Positions 8,639-21,486 of a stretch of 64,000 nt of DNA are shown here, one piece after another. Numbering within the stretch: the first letter of the stretch is position 1; each line of letters starts with the position of its first letter. The DNA is taken from the NCBI GenBank assembly GCA_016707445.1, contig JADJHR010000003.1, positions 558,001 through 622,000 of the forward strand, written 5' to 3'. The position numbers and the translations under genes were made by a program. This stretch comes from Rubrivivax sp. (GTDB lineage Bacteria > Pseudomonadota > Gammaproteobacteria > Burkholderiales > Burkholderiaceae_C). The notes below the pieces were generated by a model that did no database searches, was not told the origin of the DNA, and saw only the letters and a list, made by a program, of their open reading frames with translations.

Positions 8639-9613
8639 TCACTCAGTCTTGATCTTTGCGACCTGCGCGACGTTGGCCCATTTGCCGGTCTCGAACGCAA
8701 TGTATTTCTCGAACTCTTCCGCCGTCCCACCGGCAACTTCCGAGCCGGTCCTGGCCAGCTGCTCGCGCACGTCGGGCATCTTCAGGATGCGGTTGATCTC
8801 GGAGTTCAGCTTGGCCACGACCGGCTTCGGTGTGCCGGCCGGCACCAGCACGCCACCCCAGGAGACGGCTTCGAAGCCGGGCTGGCCAAGCTCGGCCACC
8901 GTCGGCACGTTCGGCAGCGACGGCAGTCGCACCTTGGTGCCCACGGCCAGCACCTTGAGGCGGCCCGCCTGCACATGCGGCAGCGCCGATGCGCCGGTGG
9001 TGAACATCGCCTGCACGTGACCGCCGATCATGTCGTTGAGCGCCAGGCCGTCACCCTTGTAGCTGATGCGCTCCATCTTGATGCCGGCGTTCATCATGAA
9101 CAGCTCCATCGCGAAGTGGCCGGCGGTGCCGGTGCCGCCGGTGCCGTAGGAGAACTTGGCCGGATTTGCCTTGGCCTTGGCGATGAGCTCTTCCATCGAG
9201 TTCACGTCGGCACTGGAATTGACCACCAGCATCAGCGGCACCAGGTTGGTCAGCACCACCGGCGTGAACTCCTTGGTCGGGTCGATCGGCATCTTGTAGA
9301 TGCTGCTGTTGATGGCATTGGGGCCGACGTTGCCCATCAGCAGCGTGTAACCGTCGGCCGGCGACTTGGCCACGTGCTGCATCGCGATGATGCCGTTGGC
9401 GCCCGCGCGGTTCTCGATCACCACCGGCTGCTTCCAGGCGTCGCCGAGCTTGTGCCCGAGCACGCGCGCGACCACGTCCGAGGCACCGCCCGGTGGGTAC
9501 ATGACGACGAACTGAATGGCCTTGCTCGGGTAGTCCTGCGCGAACGCAGGAGCCATTGCGACAGCGGCCAGGGCGATGGCGGTGCAGCGAATCAACAGGG
9601 AGTGCAACTTCAT
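8639..9613 (-). CDS. Bug/TctC-family periplasmic solute receptor
   Basis: A 324-residue tripartite-tricarboxylate-transporter receptor. It has a clear signal peptide (MKLHSLLIRC...AMAPAFA, cleaved before QDYPSK), then the family core VMYPPGGASDVVARVLG, VVIENRAGANGIIAMQHVA, and LPNVPTVAELGQPGFEAVSWGGVLVPAGTP. No TctA/TctB membrane genes lie nearby, which is usual for the expanded Bug family in Burkholderiales. The ligand is probably a carboxylate used by the neighbouring dehydrogenase and aldolase; this is inference from the operon. Confidence 0.92.
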   Translation of the reverse strand: MKLHSLLIRCTAIALAAVAMAPAFAQDYPSKAIQFVVMYPPGGASDVVARVLGHKLGDAWKQPVVIENRAGANGIIAMQHVAKSPADGYTLLMGNVGPNAINSSIYKMPIDPTKEFTPVVLTNLVPLMLVVNSSADVNSMEELIAKAKANPAKFSYGTGGTGTAGHFAMELFMMNAGIKMERISYKGDGLALNDMIGGHVQAMFTTGASALPHVQAGRLKVLAVGTKVRLPSLPNVPTVAELGQPGFEAVSWGGVLVPAGTPKPVVAKLNSEINRILKMPDVREQLARTGSEVAGGTAEEFEKYIAFETGKWANVAQVAKIKTE

Positions 9614-9641
9614 TGGTTTGTCCTTCAGGAAAACAATGGCG

Positions 9642-10619
9642 TCAGACGAACTCGTTCTTCAGCTTCGACTCTCCGCGCGAGAGCCGGGCCAGGTTTTCGA
9701 GCAGCAGGTCAATCACGTTGTCTTCATACTTCTGCGTCTCACCGGCGGCATGCGGCGTGATGAAGACATTCGGCGCGTTCCACAGTGCCGATGCGGCGGG
9801 CAGCGGCTCTTCCCAGGCGCAGTCGAGCGCGGCGCCGGCGATCGTGCCCGCTTGCAGGGCCTCGATCAGCGATGGCTCATGCACGACCTTGCCGCGTGCG
9901 ACGTTGATCAGATAGGCCGACGGCTTCATCGCGGCCAGCGCCTTGGCATCGATGATGTTTTCGGTGCTCGGATTGAGGTTGCAGGTGAGTGCGACGAAAT
10001 CAGCCTGCGGCAGCACCGACAGCAGCTGGTTCGTGGCAAGCACGCGGTCGGCCGCGCCTGCGCCTGTTGAAGGGTCACGCTTGACGCCGATGACCTGCAT
10101 GTCGAAGGCCTTTGCCAGCGTCGCCAGGCGCGCACCGATGCGGCCCATGCCGACGATCACCAGCGTCTTGCCGCCGAGTTCGTCCTCGCGCTTGGAGATG
10201 TCGGAAATCAGGCCGCGCCAGTGCTTCTCGGTCTGGTTGTCACGCGCCATCGGCAGCTTGCGCGCCATCGCCAGGATCAGCGAGATCGCATGCTCGGACA
10301 CAGCGCGCTCGTTCACGCCCTGCGCGCTGGCCACGCGGATGCCGGCAGCGCCGAGCCGCTCGCGCGCGTACTGGTCGGTGCCGGCGCTGATCGATTGGAT
10401 CAGGACCAGGCGCGACGCCGTGGCAATGAAATCGTTGCGCCAGAAGCCGGAGACAGACAACACGTCGAATTCGCCGATGCGCGCCTGGAGTTCGTCCAGC
10501 GTGCGCACCTCGAAGGATTCGATGCCGGTGTTGCGCAGCACGAAGCGCTCCCGCATGCGATAGGCCGGATGCGCGAAGCAGATGCTGAGTTTGTCTCTGG
10601 AGGGGAGTGTGCGAACCAT
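9642..10619 (-). CDS. D-2-hydroxyacid dehydrogenase, NAD-dependent
   Basis: A 325-residue member of the D-isomer-specific 2-hydroxyacid dehydrogenase family. It shows the Rossmann motif TLVIVGMGRIGARLATLAKAF near residue 148, LINVARGKVVHEPSLIEAL (catalytic Arg) near 234, and the catalytic His in NVFITPHAAGETQKYEDN near 285. It reduces 2-keto acids or oxidises D-2-hydroxy acids. The ATG at 10619 was chosen because an upstream in-frame extension overlaps the GntR gene without family similarity. It lies between the Bug receptor and the GntR regulator in one leftward cluster. Confidence 0.9.
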   Translation of the reverse strand: MVRTLPSRDKLSICFAHPAYRMRERFVLRNTGIESFEVRTLDELQARIGEFDVLSVSGFWRNDFIATASRLVLIQSISAGTDQYARERLGAAGIRVASAQGVNERAVSEHAISLILAMARKLPMARDNQTEKHWRGLISDISKREDELGGKTLVIVGMGRIGARLATLAKAFDMQVIGVKRDPSTGAGAADRVLATNQLLSVLPQADFVALTCNLNPSTENIIDAKALAAMKPSAYLINVARGKVVHEPSLIEALQAGTIAGAALDCAWEEPLPAASALWNAPNVFITPHAAGETQKYEDNVIDLLLENLARLSRGESKLKNEFV

Positions 10620-10638
10620 GGGTGTCTTTCGGTGAATG

Positions 10639-11343
10639 TCAGCCGGCATGCGGCATGTAGATCTGCACGAAGCCTTGCTTGAGGTCGGCAGTGATCTGGT
10701 CCAGGCGCCGGTCGATGTGTTGCTCCAGCAACGCGACACAGGCGGCCTCGTCGCGTACGCGCAGCGACTTGACGACCTCCAGATGTTCGCGCTGGGTGTC
10801 GTGCCGCTGAGTCCGGCCGATGTCGATGAGCCGGACGAAGCGGATGCGGTCGTTGATGTTGGCCAGCACGCGCAGCATCTCCGCGTTTTCGCACATGCTC
10901 AACAGGCTCATGTGGAAGGCTTCGTCGAACTCGACCTGTTGCTGCGGCGTGTAGCTGCCGGCATCAGGCCCGGTACTGTTCAGGAAGACCTCCAGTGCGT
11001 CGATGTCCTCATTGCGCGCGCGCTGCACGGCCAGCCGCACAGCGGCTGTCTCCAGCGCCTTGCGCAACTCGTAGAGGTGGAAGGTTTCGTGCACGTCCAG
11101 ATCGCGGCAGAAATAGCCCTTGCCTGGTGCGAAGCGCAGCAGGCTTTCAGCGCGCAACTGATTCAGCGCCTCGCGCAGCGGCGTGCGGCTGACGCCGATG
11201 CGCCTCGACAGCTCGACTTCATTGATGCGTTCACCCGGCTTCAAGGCGTAGGCCATCAGCATCGCCTTGAGCGCCGCATAGGCGCGATCGCCCACGCGGT
11301 CGCTGGTGTCGTCGGGGGTGACGGCAGCCTTTGGGGTGGACAT
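10639..11343 (-). CDS. GntR-family (FCD/FadR subfamily) transcriptional regulator
   Basis: A 234-residue regulator. The N-terminal winged helix-turn-helix carries the family signature LKPGERINEVELSRRIGVSRTPLREALNQLRAESLL. The C-terminal FCD effector domain is all-helical and has the expected metal/ligand residues (VEFDEAFHMSLL, HLEVVKSLRVRDEAACVALLEQHI). It is probably a repressor of the ridA-to-ltaE cluster, responding to a carboxylate. Palindromes in front of ridA (11744-11753 and 11775-11796) are likely binding sites. The gene starts 2 nt downstream of the ridA stop. Confidence 0.92.
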   Translation of the reverse strand: MSTPKAAVTPDDTSDRVGDRAYAALKAMLMAYALKPGERINEVELSRRIGVSRTPLREALNQLRAESLLRFAPGKGYFCRDLDVHETFHLYELRKALETAAVRLAVQRARNEDIDALEVFLNSTGPDAGSYTPQQQVEFDEAFHMSLLSMCENAEMLRVLANINDRIRFVRLIDIGRTQRHDTQREHLEVVKSLRVRDEAACVALLEQHIDRRLDQITADLKQGFVQIYMPHAG

Positions 11344-11345
11344 GT

Positions 11346-11705
11346 TCAAGCAGCCGCTGTGGCAGCGATCACGATCAGCTCGACGCGCGCTCTGGGGTCG
11401 GCCAACTGCGCCTTGGCACAGGCGCGCGCGGGGCTCTGGCCTTGCACGATCCATTGGTCCCAGACTTCATTGAAGGCGTCGTAGTCCTCCAGGTCGCGCA
11501 GCCAGATCGTCACGCTCATCACGCGCGTCTTGTCCGAGCCGGCCTGCGACAGCATGTCGTCGACCTTGGCAAAGGCCTCGCTCGCTTGCTGCCGGACGTC
11601 GCCGCCCATGTCGTTGCCAACCTGACCGGTCAGAAAGATGAACCCGTTGTGGACCACGCCACGGCTGCGGCGCTGGTTCTGGTCGATGCGAAGGATGTCG
11701 GACAT
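11346..11705 (-). CDS. RidA/YjgF-family protein
   Basis: A 119-residue RidA-family protein, probably an imine/enamine deaminase that removes reactive intermediates of PLP enzymes. It matches family length and pattern: GVVHNGFIFLTGQVGND, QASEAFAKVDDMLSQAGSDKTRVMSVTIWLRDLEDYDAFN, and the terminal ARACAKAQLADPRARVELIVIAA with the conserved arginine. It is the first gene of the leftward cluster that ends with a PLP-dependent threonine aldolase, which fits a detoxifying role. The ATG at 11705 fits the family start. Confidence 0.9.
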   Translation of the reverse strand: MSDILRIDQNQRRSRGVVHNGFIFLTGQVGNDMGGDVRQQASEAFAKVDDMLSQAGSDKTRVMSVTIWLRDLEDYDAFNEVWDQWIVQGQSPARACAKAQLADPRARVELIVIAATAAA

Positions 11706-11743
11706 GGATTTGCATGGATCAAAGGATCGATCGTAATTCAGAG

Positions 11744-11753
11744 CTGTATACAG
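11744..11753. promoter_or_regulatory. Candidate GntR operator (CTGTATACAG)
   Basis: A perfect 10-bp palindrome, 39 nt upstream of the ridA start codon. FCD-type GntR proteins typically bind TNGTNNNACNA-like palindromes with a TGTATACA core, and the regulator gene is the second gene of the operon behind this site. The assignment is inference from motif and position. Confidence 0.5.
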
Positions 11754-11774
11754 GGCAATATGTAGATGATGCAT

Positions 11775-11796
11775 TCAAAGTCTTGCAAGACTTTGA
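11775..11796. promoter_or_regulatory. Perfect 22-bp palindrome upstream of ridA
   Basis: The half-site TCAAAGTCTTG is followed at once by its exact reverse complement. No T-tract follows on either strand, which speaks against a terminator and for an operator or an upstream activator site. It lies about 70 nt before ridA, near the CTGTATACAG site. Confidence 0.5.
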
Positions 11797-12037
11797 CCAC
11801 CGTACCGACATCAACGGGCGCCAGGCAAATTCGCTCCAGCGGTGTAGGAACGTCGCGTGCAGCTCGATGTGCTGCGAGCTGCGAAGGTCAGGGCAACAGG
11901 CGGCGGCCGACTCGGCGATGACGCCCTGCCTGCGCAACACCTTGTTCGTCAAGGCGACCAAGGAATGCATGAGCCTCTTGCGAAGGGCCAGCGACTTGAA
12001 CCTGGCCTTCTACGCGAAACGCGGTCGGGCCGCGTCG
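11797..12037. other. Non-coding gap (with the operator sites, 332 nt from 11706)
   Basis: Between the ridA start and the end of the cupredoxin-like gene there are 332 nt with no credible gene. The ridA-proximal part holds the two palindromes. In the rest I see only short open frames without ribosome-binding sites or family resemblance. Confidence 0.6.
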
Positions 12038-12757
12038 TCAATACTCGTACTCGCCCTTGCGCGGCTGCGTGCGGCGTCGAGGCGTGAAGTTCAGCTGCGC
12101 CTGCGCCGTGCTGGCACTGCCCACCGTGGTGCGCAGGTTCGGCTGCGCAACCAGTTGGTCGGGGTGCCACAGGCGGACGTCGGCCTCGCCTTCCGGCGCG
12201 CCCGGCAGCACGGCACGGCCGGCGGTGTCGGTCACCGCCACCCAGGGCGTGGGGCTGACGTAGATGTGGCCCCGCATCGAACCATGGATGTGGCAGGCCA
12301 GGCCGGTGGCGCCGGGTGCGTCCATGACGATTTCCGCCGAAGGTGTCTTGTCGCCGCGGGCGGCCGCCAGGCGCAGCTCGAAGGTCTTGGCCGGTGCGAT
12401 CGACCCCAGCGGGCCACCCGGCGCCGACTTGATGTGGTGGTCGAAGCGGTCGCGGTTGACGAAGCGCACGCGCGCCCCCAGCGGCACTGCCGTGACGTAG
12501 GGGTGGAAGCGAATGTCTTTCTGCACGATCAGCACCGGGTCGGCCGCTGGCACCGGGGTTGCGGCAGCCGGCGTCACCAGCGGCAGCAGCGACACCACCA
12601 CGTCGGGCGCGGGTTTGCCCTCGGGGGTGGTGACGAAGACCTGCAACTCGCCAGGCAGCGCCGCGGGAGGTGCCAGCAACGCGGTGGCCAGCAGCAAAGC
12701 CCTTGCCAGAACCGACCGAAGGTGGGCAGGGCGGGTGGCGGCGTGGCGCATGTTCAT
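12038..12757 (-). CDS. Exported cupredoxin-like (plastocyanin-fold) protein
   Basis: A 239-residue protein with an N-terminal signal sequence (ARALLLATALLAPPAALPGE) and a blue-copper-like fold: KDIRFHPYVTAVPLGARVRFVNRDRFDHHI supplies a His ligand, and ACHIHGSMRGHIYV gives the Cys-x-His-x-x-x-Met ligand cluster expected of plastocyanin-type sites. Such proteins are often annotated 'methylamine utilization protein', but no mau genes are present here, so an electron-transfer or copper-handling role in the periplasm is all that can be inferred. The ATG at 12757 is one of three close in-frame starts (also TTG 12766 and ATG 12751). Confidence 0.75.
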   Translation of the reverse strand: MNMRHAATRPAHLRSVLARALLLATALLAPPAALPGELQVFVTTPEGKPAPDVVVSLLPLVTPAAATPVPAADPVLIVQKDIRFHPYVTAVPLGARVRFVNRDRFDHHIKSAPGGPLGSIAPAKTFELRLAAARGDKTPSAEIVMDAPGATGLACHIHGSMRGHIYVSPTPWVAVTDTAGRAVLPGAPEGEADVRLWHPDQLVAQPNLRTTVGSASTAQAQLNFTPRRRTQPRKGEYEY

Positions 12758-12813
12758 CGCGCGCAATATACGCAGGTGAACGCCACGAGGTTGGCCGATC
12801 GTCGGGGATGCGG

Positions 12814-14064
12814 TCAGCCCGCCACGTCGCCGTCGAACAGCCCGGCATCCGCGGCCGTGGACGCGCCGCGCTGTCCAGCACGCTGGCCACCATGCGGCAG
12901 CCCCGGGCGTGGCGTTGCCGCGTCGTCACGCTGGCGCGTCAGGCCGCCGGCGCGCACGCCCAGCAGGCGCAGGCGCCGTGTCAGGTCGACTCGCTTCAGG
13001 CACTGGCCCGCTGCATGGCGGATGGCCTGCGCGTCGGCCGTGGCCTGCGCCAGCGTCAGATCACGCGTGACGGTGCGAAAGTCATCGAAGCGCAGCTTGA
13101 TGCCGATGGTGCGGCCGCGGTAGCCCTTGTGCTGCAGGTCGGCGGCCACCTGTTCGCACAGCTGCGTGAAGATGCCGCCCAGCAGCTGCCGGTCGGCCAC
13201 GGCGTGCAGGTTGCGCTCGAAGGTGGTCTCGCGGCTCATCGAAACGGGTTCACTGTGCGTCACCACGGCACGCTCATCGACGCCATGGGCGGCGTCGTTC
13301 AGCCAGCGGCCGTAGCTGCGACCGAACTGTTCGATCAACCAGTCGCGCGGTTTCGACGCCAGCTCGCCGATGGTGGAAATGTCCAGCGCCTGCAGTCTTG
13401 CGCCGGCCTTGGGTCCGATGCCGTTGATGCGGCGCACGGCCAGCGGCCAGATGCGGCCGGGGATGTCGGCTTCGGTCAATACCGTCAGGCCGTCGGGCTT
13501 GTCCAGCTCGCTCGCGATCTTGGACAGCAGCTTGTTCGGCGTGACACCGATCGAGCAGCTCAGCCCCGTGCTCTGGCGCACGTTGTTTCGGATCTCCTGG
13601 GCCAGCGCGCGCACACCGCCGCAGGCGTCGTGCGCGACCGCATCCTGTGCGCCGGGCAGATCGCTGAGATCGATGTAGATCTCGTCGATGCCTCGGTCCT
13701 CGATCACCGGCGCCACCTCGGCCACCGCCGCCTTGAACAGGCGCGAATAGCGCTTGTACTCGTCGAAGTCCACCGGCAGCAGCACCGCCTGTGGACACAG
13801 CAGGGCGGCCTTCATCATCCCCATCGCCGAATTGACGCCGAAGGCGCGCGCCGCGTACGTGGCGGTGGTGATGACGCCCCGGCCCTGGTAGTCGCGCAGC
13901 GTGGCGAAGCGCCTGCTGCCGTCGCCCTGCAGCACGGGCTGGTGGCGTCGTCCGCCGCCGATCACCACCGGCAGCCCGTGCAGTTCGGGGTAGCGCAGCA
14001 ATTCCACCGAGGCATAGAAGGCGTCCATGTCGAGGTGGGCGATCCAGCGGCGCGGCTTGGGCAT
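12814..14064 (-). CDS. dinB: DNA polymerase IV (Y family)
   Basis: A 416-residue translesion DNA polymerase. The catalytic carboxylates are visible in HLDMDAFYASVELLRYPEL (residues about 8-26) and DRGIDEIYIDLSDLPG near 125. The steric-gate/fingers region follows, then SCSIGVTPNKLLSKIASELDKPDG, the helix-hairpin-helix thumb VRRINGIGPKAGARLQAL, and the little-finger domain. It is longer than E. coli DinB (351 aa) because of an extended C-terminus. I see no LexA box in the 44-nt divergent gap upstream. Confidence 0.93.
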   Translation of the reverse strand: MPKPRRWIAHLDMDAFYASVELLRYPELHGLPVVIGGGRRHQPVLQGDGSRRFATLRDYQGRGVITTATYAARAFGVNSAMGMMKAALLCPQAVLLPVDFDEYKRYSRLFKAAVAEVAPVIEDRGIDEIYIDLSDLPGAQDAVAHDACGGVRALAQEIRNNVRQSTGLSCSIGVTPNKLLSKIASELDKPDGLTVLTEADIPGRIWPLAVRRINGIGPKAGARLQALDISTIGELASKPRDWLIEQFGRSYGRWLNDAAHGVDERAVVTHSEPVSMSRETTFERNLHAVADRQLLGGIFTQLCEQVAADLQHKGYRGRTIGIKLRFDDFRTVTRDLTLAQATADAQAIRHAAGQCLKRVDLTRRLRLLGVRAGGLTRQRDDAATPRPGLPHGGQRAGQRGASTAADAGLFDGDVAG

Positions 14065-14108
14065 GGCGCCTAGCGTAGCGCGGCTTCGGCAGCGCGGTAC
14101 AACCGCGC

Positions 14109-14450
14109 ATGTCCGACGAATACCAGATCCCGATCCCACCGTCCTTTCACGCCGTGCATGCCGATTCGCGTGGCCGACTGCAAAGGGCGCTGCGCGAGTT
14201 CCGCGCCCGCTACGAGCTGTGCGAAGACCTGGCACAAGCACTGACCGAACGCGCGCAGGCCATCCGCTACGACCTCGGCGTCACCGAAGCCGATGTGCTG
14301 CAGCGCATCGGGCAGGGTCTGGTGCAAGCGGACGCCGGCCTGCTTGACGGCGAAGCCGGCTGGGTGCTGCGCCGCCTGGCTGAACTGCTGGACTGGCCCT
14401 GGCCGGCAGCGCCGGACAGCGATGAACGCGGCCTCAGCAGCCTGCGCTGA
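14109..14450 (+). CDS. Conserved hypothetical protein (about 110 aa, Burkholderiales-type)
   Basis: A 113-residue soluble, acidic, mainly helical protein: MSDEYQIPIPPSF, then a central helix pair (FRARYELCEDLAQALTERAQAIRYDLGVTEADVLQRIGQGL) and DGEAGWVLRRLAELLDWP at the end. Similar short proteins are common in Burkholderiales and are sometimes labelled 'ATPase with chaperone activity', without support that I know of. There is no nucleotide-binding motif here. It is divergent from dinB, and its end overlaps the convergent pilin-like gene by 17 nt. Confidence 0.75.
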   Translation: MSDEYQIPIPPSFHAVHADSRGRLQRALREFRARYELCEDLAQALTERAQAIRYDLGVTEADVLQRIGQGLVQADAGLLDGEAGWVLRRLAELLDWPWPAAPDSDERGLSSLR

Positions 14451-14955
14451 GCAGCTCCACCTGGGCCGTGCTGCCAGCCGTGGCCGCGGTGTAGGCCAGC
14501 GCGCAGTGTGGTGCCATGGGGGCGTCGGTGACCTCGATCGCCAGCGTCGCGCCGGGGCCGGTGCCGCCCTTGCGGCCAGGCTCGAGCGACAGCTGCCAGC
14601 CATCGTCGGCCCGGATGCGCGCGGCAGCCAGGATGCCGTGCTCGAAATCGGCCGTCGCCTGCGGCAGGCAGTGCACCAGGGCGATGTCGACTTCGTCCAG
14701 GTCGACCTGCGCTGCGGCAGCGCTGTGGCAATCGATCTGCCGGCTGACCGCAGTGGCGCGCACCAGGCCACTGACCACCTGCATCGTCTGCGCCGTGGCG
14801 CGCAGCCGGTCGATGCGGGCGCGCTTGTTCAGGTCGGCGTACTTGGGCAGCGCCACGGCGGCCAGCATGCCAAGCACCAGCAGCATCACCATCACCTCGA
14901 CCAGGGTCAGGCCGCGCTGCGCGGCTCGCAATCGACGGTTGAGACTGGGTTGCAT
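14434..14955 (-). CDS. Type IV pilin-like / prepilin N-methylation protein
   Basis: A 173-residue protein with a class III (prepilin) leader: a short basic segment ending QRG, then LTLVEVMVMLLVLGMLAAVALPKY, giving the G|(F/L)TLxE cleavage site with the +5 glutamate and the hydrophobic alpha-helix of pilins. The C-terminal globular part has two cysteine pairs (DCHS, HCLP, PHCALAY, SAGC) that could form the D-region disulfide. No other pilus genes are adjacent, so it is an orphan minor pilin or pseudopilin. The start at 14955 gives a short leader; the frame stays open to 15015. Confidence 0.82.
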   Translation of the reverse strand: MQPSLNRRLRAAQRGLTLVEVMVMLLVLGMLAAVALPKYADLNKRARIDRLRATAQTMQVVSGLVRATAVSRQIDCHSAAAAQVDLDEVDIALVHCLPQATADFEHGILAAARIRADDGWQLSLEPGRKGGTGPGATLAIEVTDAPMAPHCALAYTAATAGSTAQVELLSAGC

Positions 14956-15076
14956 GGCGGCACCGATGGCGACCGCACGGGGGTACGGCCGGTGCCGCAA
15001 TTGTCGAGACGGCACGCACCGCCGATGCCGTGAACAGCGCGGGTTATGCCGCGCTGTTCAGTGCCGCGCCAGGGCG

Positions 15077-16510
<1,434 letters not shown>

Positions 16511-16594
16511 CGGGTGCGGCGTTGGGCGAGTGTGGGGCGAGTTTCGAGCGCGCAGGGCCTGCACGCGGCTGCGTATTATCGACACCGACCTGCC

Positions 16595-17725
16595 ATGGCC
16601 CACCGCGACCCCGACCCCAGCGACTTCTCGAACACCGGCTCGCGCCCGGCGAGCCTGTGGCCGGAAAGCCAGCGCGTCAGCGAATTCCGCAGCACCGCGC
16701 AGTCTCTGACACGATTCGACGGCTTGGGCGATGAAGCCTCGCCCGGCGCCGCGGCGGCCTTTGACGTTTGCCACCCTGCGCTGGGGCTGCGCGCGGTGCT
16801 GCTGGTGCAGGCGGTGCTGGCGGTGGCCGCGCTCAGCAGTGCCAGCAACGGCGCCGACTGGCTGGCACGTCAGGGCGCTGGCGCCTTCGGCGGGGCAGCT
16901 GGCACGGTGCTTTGGCTGGTGCTGCTGTGCTCGCTGCGGCGCTGGCTGGACCGGCGCGCGGCGCCGGCCTGCGGGGCCGCGGTGCTGGGCCTGGGCGCCG
17001 GCGTGGCGCTACTGGCGTGGTGGCCGCTGTGGCTGGCCGGTCTGGCGACCGATGGTGATGGCCTGCGCGTGCCTGGCATTGCGCTGGTGGGCGCCGGGCT
17101 GGCGGCGTTGCTGTGGGCCTGGTTGGAGTTGCGCGCACGCATCTGGCAGCCGGCCACGGCCAGCGCGCGCCTGGCCGAGCTGCAGTCGCGCATCCGGCCG
17201 CACTTCCTGTTCAACGCGCTGAACACGGCGGTGGCGCTGGTGCGCGTCGACCCGGCGCGTGCCGAGGCCGTGCTCGAAGACCTGGCCGAACTGTTCCGCG
17301 TGGCGCTGGCCGAAGCCGGCACCTCGGTGTCGCTGGCGGAAGAGGTGGCGCTGTCGCGGCGCTACCTGGCGATCGAACAGGTTCGCTTCGGTGACCGGCT
17401 GCGCGTCAGCTGGGCGCTGGACCCGCGGGTCGACAGCGCGCGCGTGCCGCCGCTGGTGCTGCAGCCGCTGGTGGAAAACGCGGTGCGCCACGGCATCGAG
17501 CCGTCGCTGGACGGCGGCCGCATCCGCATCGAGGCGGTGGCGCAGCGCGGCCAGGCGGTGCTGAGCGTGCACAACACGGTGGGTGACGAGGCCTCTGCCC
17601 CGGGCAACGGTATGGCGCTGCGCAACGTGCGCGAGCGGCTGCGCCTGCTGCACGACGTGGGCGGCGAGTGCGACACCTGGCGCGACGACAAGGGCTTTCA
17701 TGCCCGCATCACGGTGCCACTGTGA
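16595..17725 (+). CDS. LytS/AlgZ-type sensor histidine kinase
   Basis: A 376-residue membrane kinase. Four hydrophobic segments at about residues 65-180 form the sensor region. The His_kinase domain follows with the phospho-acceptor in RIRPHFLFNALNTAVALVR near residue 208, the N-box LVENAVRHGIEPS near 296 and the G-box GNGMALRNVRERLRLLHD near 340. The ATG at 16595 was preferred to an upstream GTG at 16514. The stop overlaps the start of the LytTR response regulator, forming an operon like AlgZ-AlgR. In this order (argH, kinase, regulator, ppc/hemC) it resembles the Pseudomonas/Burkholderiales algZR neighbourhood. Confidence 0.9.
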   Translation: MAHRDPDPSDFSNTGSRPASLWPESQRVSEFRSTAQSLTRFDGLGDEASPGAAAAFDVCHPALGLRAVLLVQAVLAVAALSSASNGADWLARQGAGAFGGAAGTVLWLVLLCSLRRWLDRRAAPACGAAVLGLGAGVALLAWWPLWLAGLATDGDGLRVPGIALVGAGLAALLWAWLELRARIWQPATASARLAELQSRIRPHFLFNALNTAVALVRVDPARAEAVLEDLAELFRVALAEAGTSVSLAEEVALSRRYLAIEQVRFGDRLRVSWALDPRVDSARVPPLVLQPLVENAVRHGIEPSLDGGRIRIEAVAQRGQAVLSVHNTVGDEASAPGNGMALRNVRERLRLLHDVGGECDTWRDDKGFHARITVPL

Positions 17726-18483
17726 CCGCCCCGCAGGCCCTGCGCGCGCTGATCGTTGATGACGAAGCGCTGGCACGGCTGCGCCTGCGCAGCCTGTTGC
17801 AGGACGCGGCCGAGCCGGCGGTGCAGGTGCTGGGCGAGGCCGCCGATGCCGACCAGGCACTGGCCTGGCTGCAGGCGCATGAGGCGGACCTGGTGCTGCT
17901 GGACATCCGCATGCCCGGGCGCGACGGCATGCAGCTGGCGGCCGCACTGCGCTCGCTGCCGGCGCCGCCCTGTGTCGTCTTCGTCACTGCGCACGGCAAC
18001 CACGCGCTGCGCGCTTTCGACCTGGACGCGGTGGACTATCTGACCAAGCCGGTGCAGCGTGATCGCCTGCAGGCCGCGCTGCGCCGCGTGCTGCAGCGGC
18101 GCTGGCCGATCGAGAGCCAGCCGGTGCCCCTGCAGGACGAGCCGGTGCTGGTGGTCAGCGACCGCGGGCGCGTGCTGCGCGTGCCGGTGGCCGAGGTGCT
18201 GGTGCTGAAGGCCGAACTGAAATACGTCACCTTGCGCACCGCGGGCGCCAGCCATTTGCTCGACGATTCCCTCACCGACCTGGAACGCCGCCTGGGCAAG
18301 GGCTTCATCCGCATTCACCGCAATGCGCTGGTGGCCGCGCGTGCGGTGCGTGAGCTGCGCCGCCGTGCCGATGGTGGCGCGGAAGACGCCTGGGCCGTTC
18401 GGGTGGCGCCGCTGGACGAATGGCTGCCGGTGTCGCGGCGGCAGCTGGCGGCGGTGCGCGAGTCGCTGGCGGCAGCCCGCTAA
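17722..18483 (+). CDS. LytTR-family (AlgR-like) response regulator
   Basis: A 253-residue regulator. The receiver domain shows ALIVDDEALARLRLRSLL at the N-terminus, the phosphorylated Asp in ADLVLLDIRMPGRDGMQLA near residue 57, and the conserved Lys in YLTKPVQRDRL near 110. The C-terminal LytTR DNA-binding domain covers about 150-250 (KYVTLRTAGASHLLDDSLTDLERRL...FIRIHRNALVAARAV). The GTG start at 17722 overlaps the kinase stop by 4 nt (GTGA), so translation is probably coupled. Confidence 0.92.
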   Translation: MTAPQALRALIVDDEALARLRLRSLLQDAAEPAVQVLGEAADADQALAWLQAHEADLVLLDIRMPGRDGMQLAAALRSLPAPPCVVFVTAHGNHALRAFDLDAVDYLTKPVQRDRLQAALRRVLQRRWPIESQPVPLQDEPVLVVSDRGRVLRVPVAEVLVLKAELKYVTLRTAGASHLLDDSLTDLERRLGKGFIRIHRNALVAARAVRELRRRADGGAEDAWAVRVAPLDEWLPVSRRQLAAVRESLAAAR

Positions 18484-18498
18484 GGGCGTGGGCCGGCC

Positions 18499-21372
<2,874 letters not shown>

Positions 21373-21486
21373 CGGAGATTCCAAACGATTTGACCGGATG
21401 AGGGATTGTGCGGGCAGGTGGCGTGCCTGCCTGCACCGCGCGGACGTCACCAGCGTCGGCATCGGCGCCGTGGCGATAATGGCCGC

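Noticed and set aside
7625..9760. Long plus-strand frame opposite the threonine aldolase and Bug receptor genes
   Set aside because: Antisense shadow; both minus-strand genes are clear family members.
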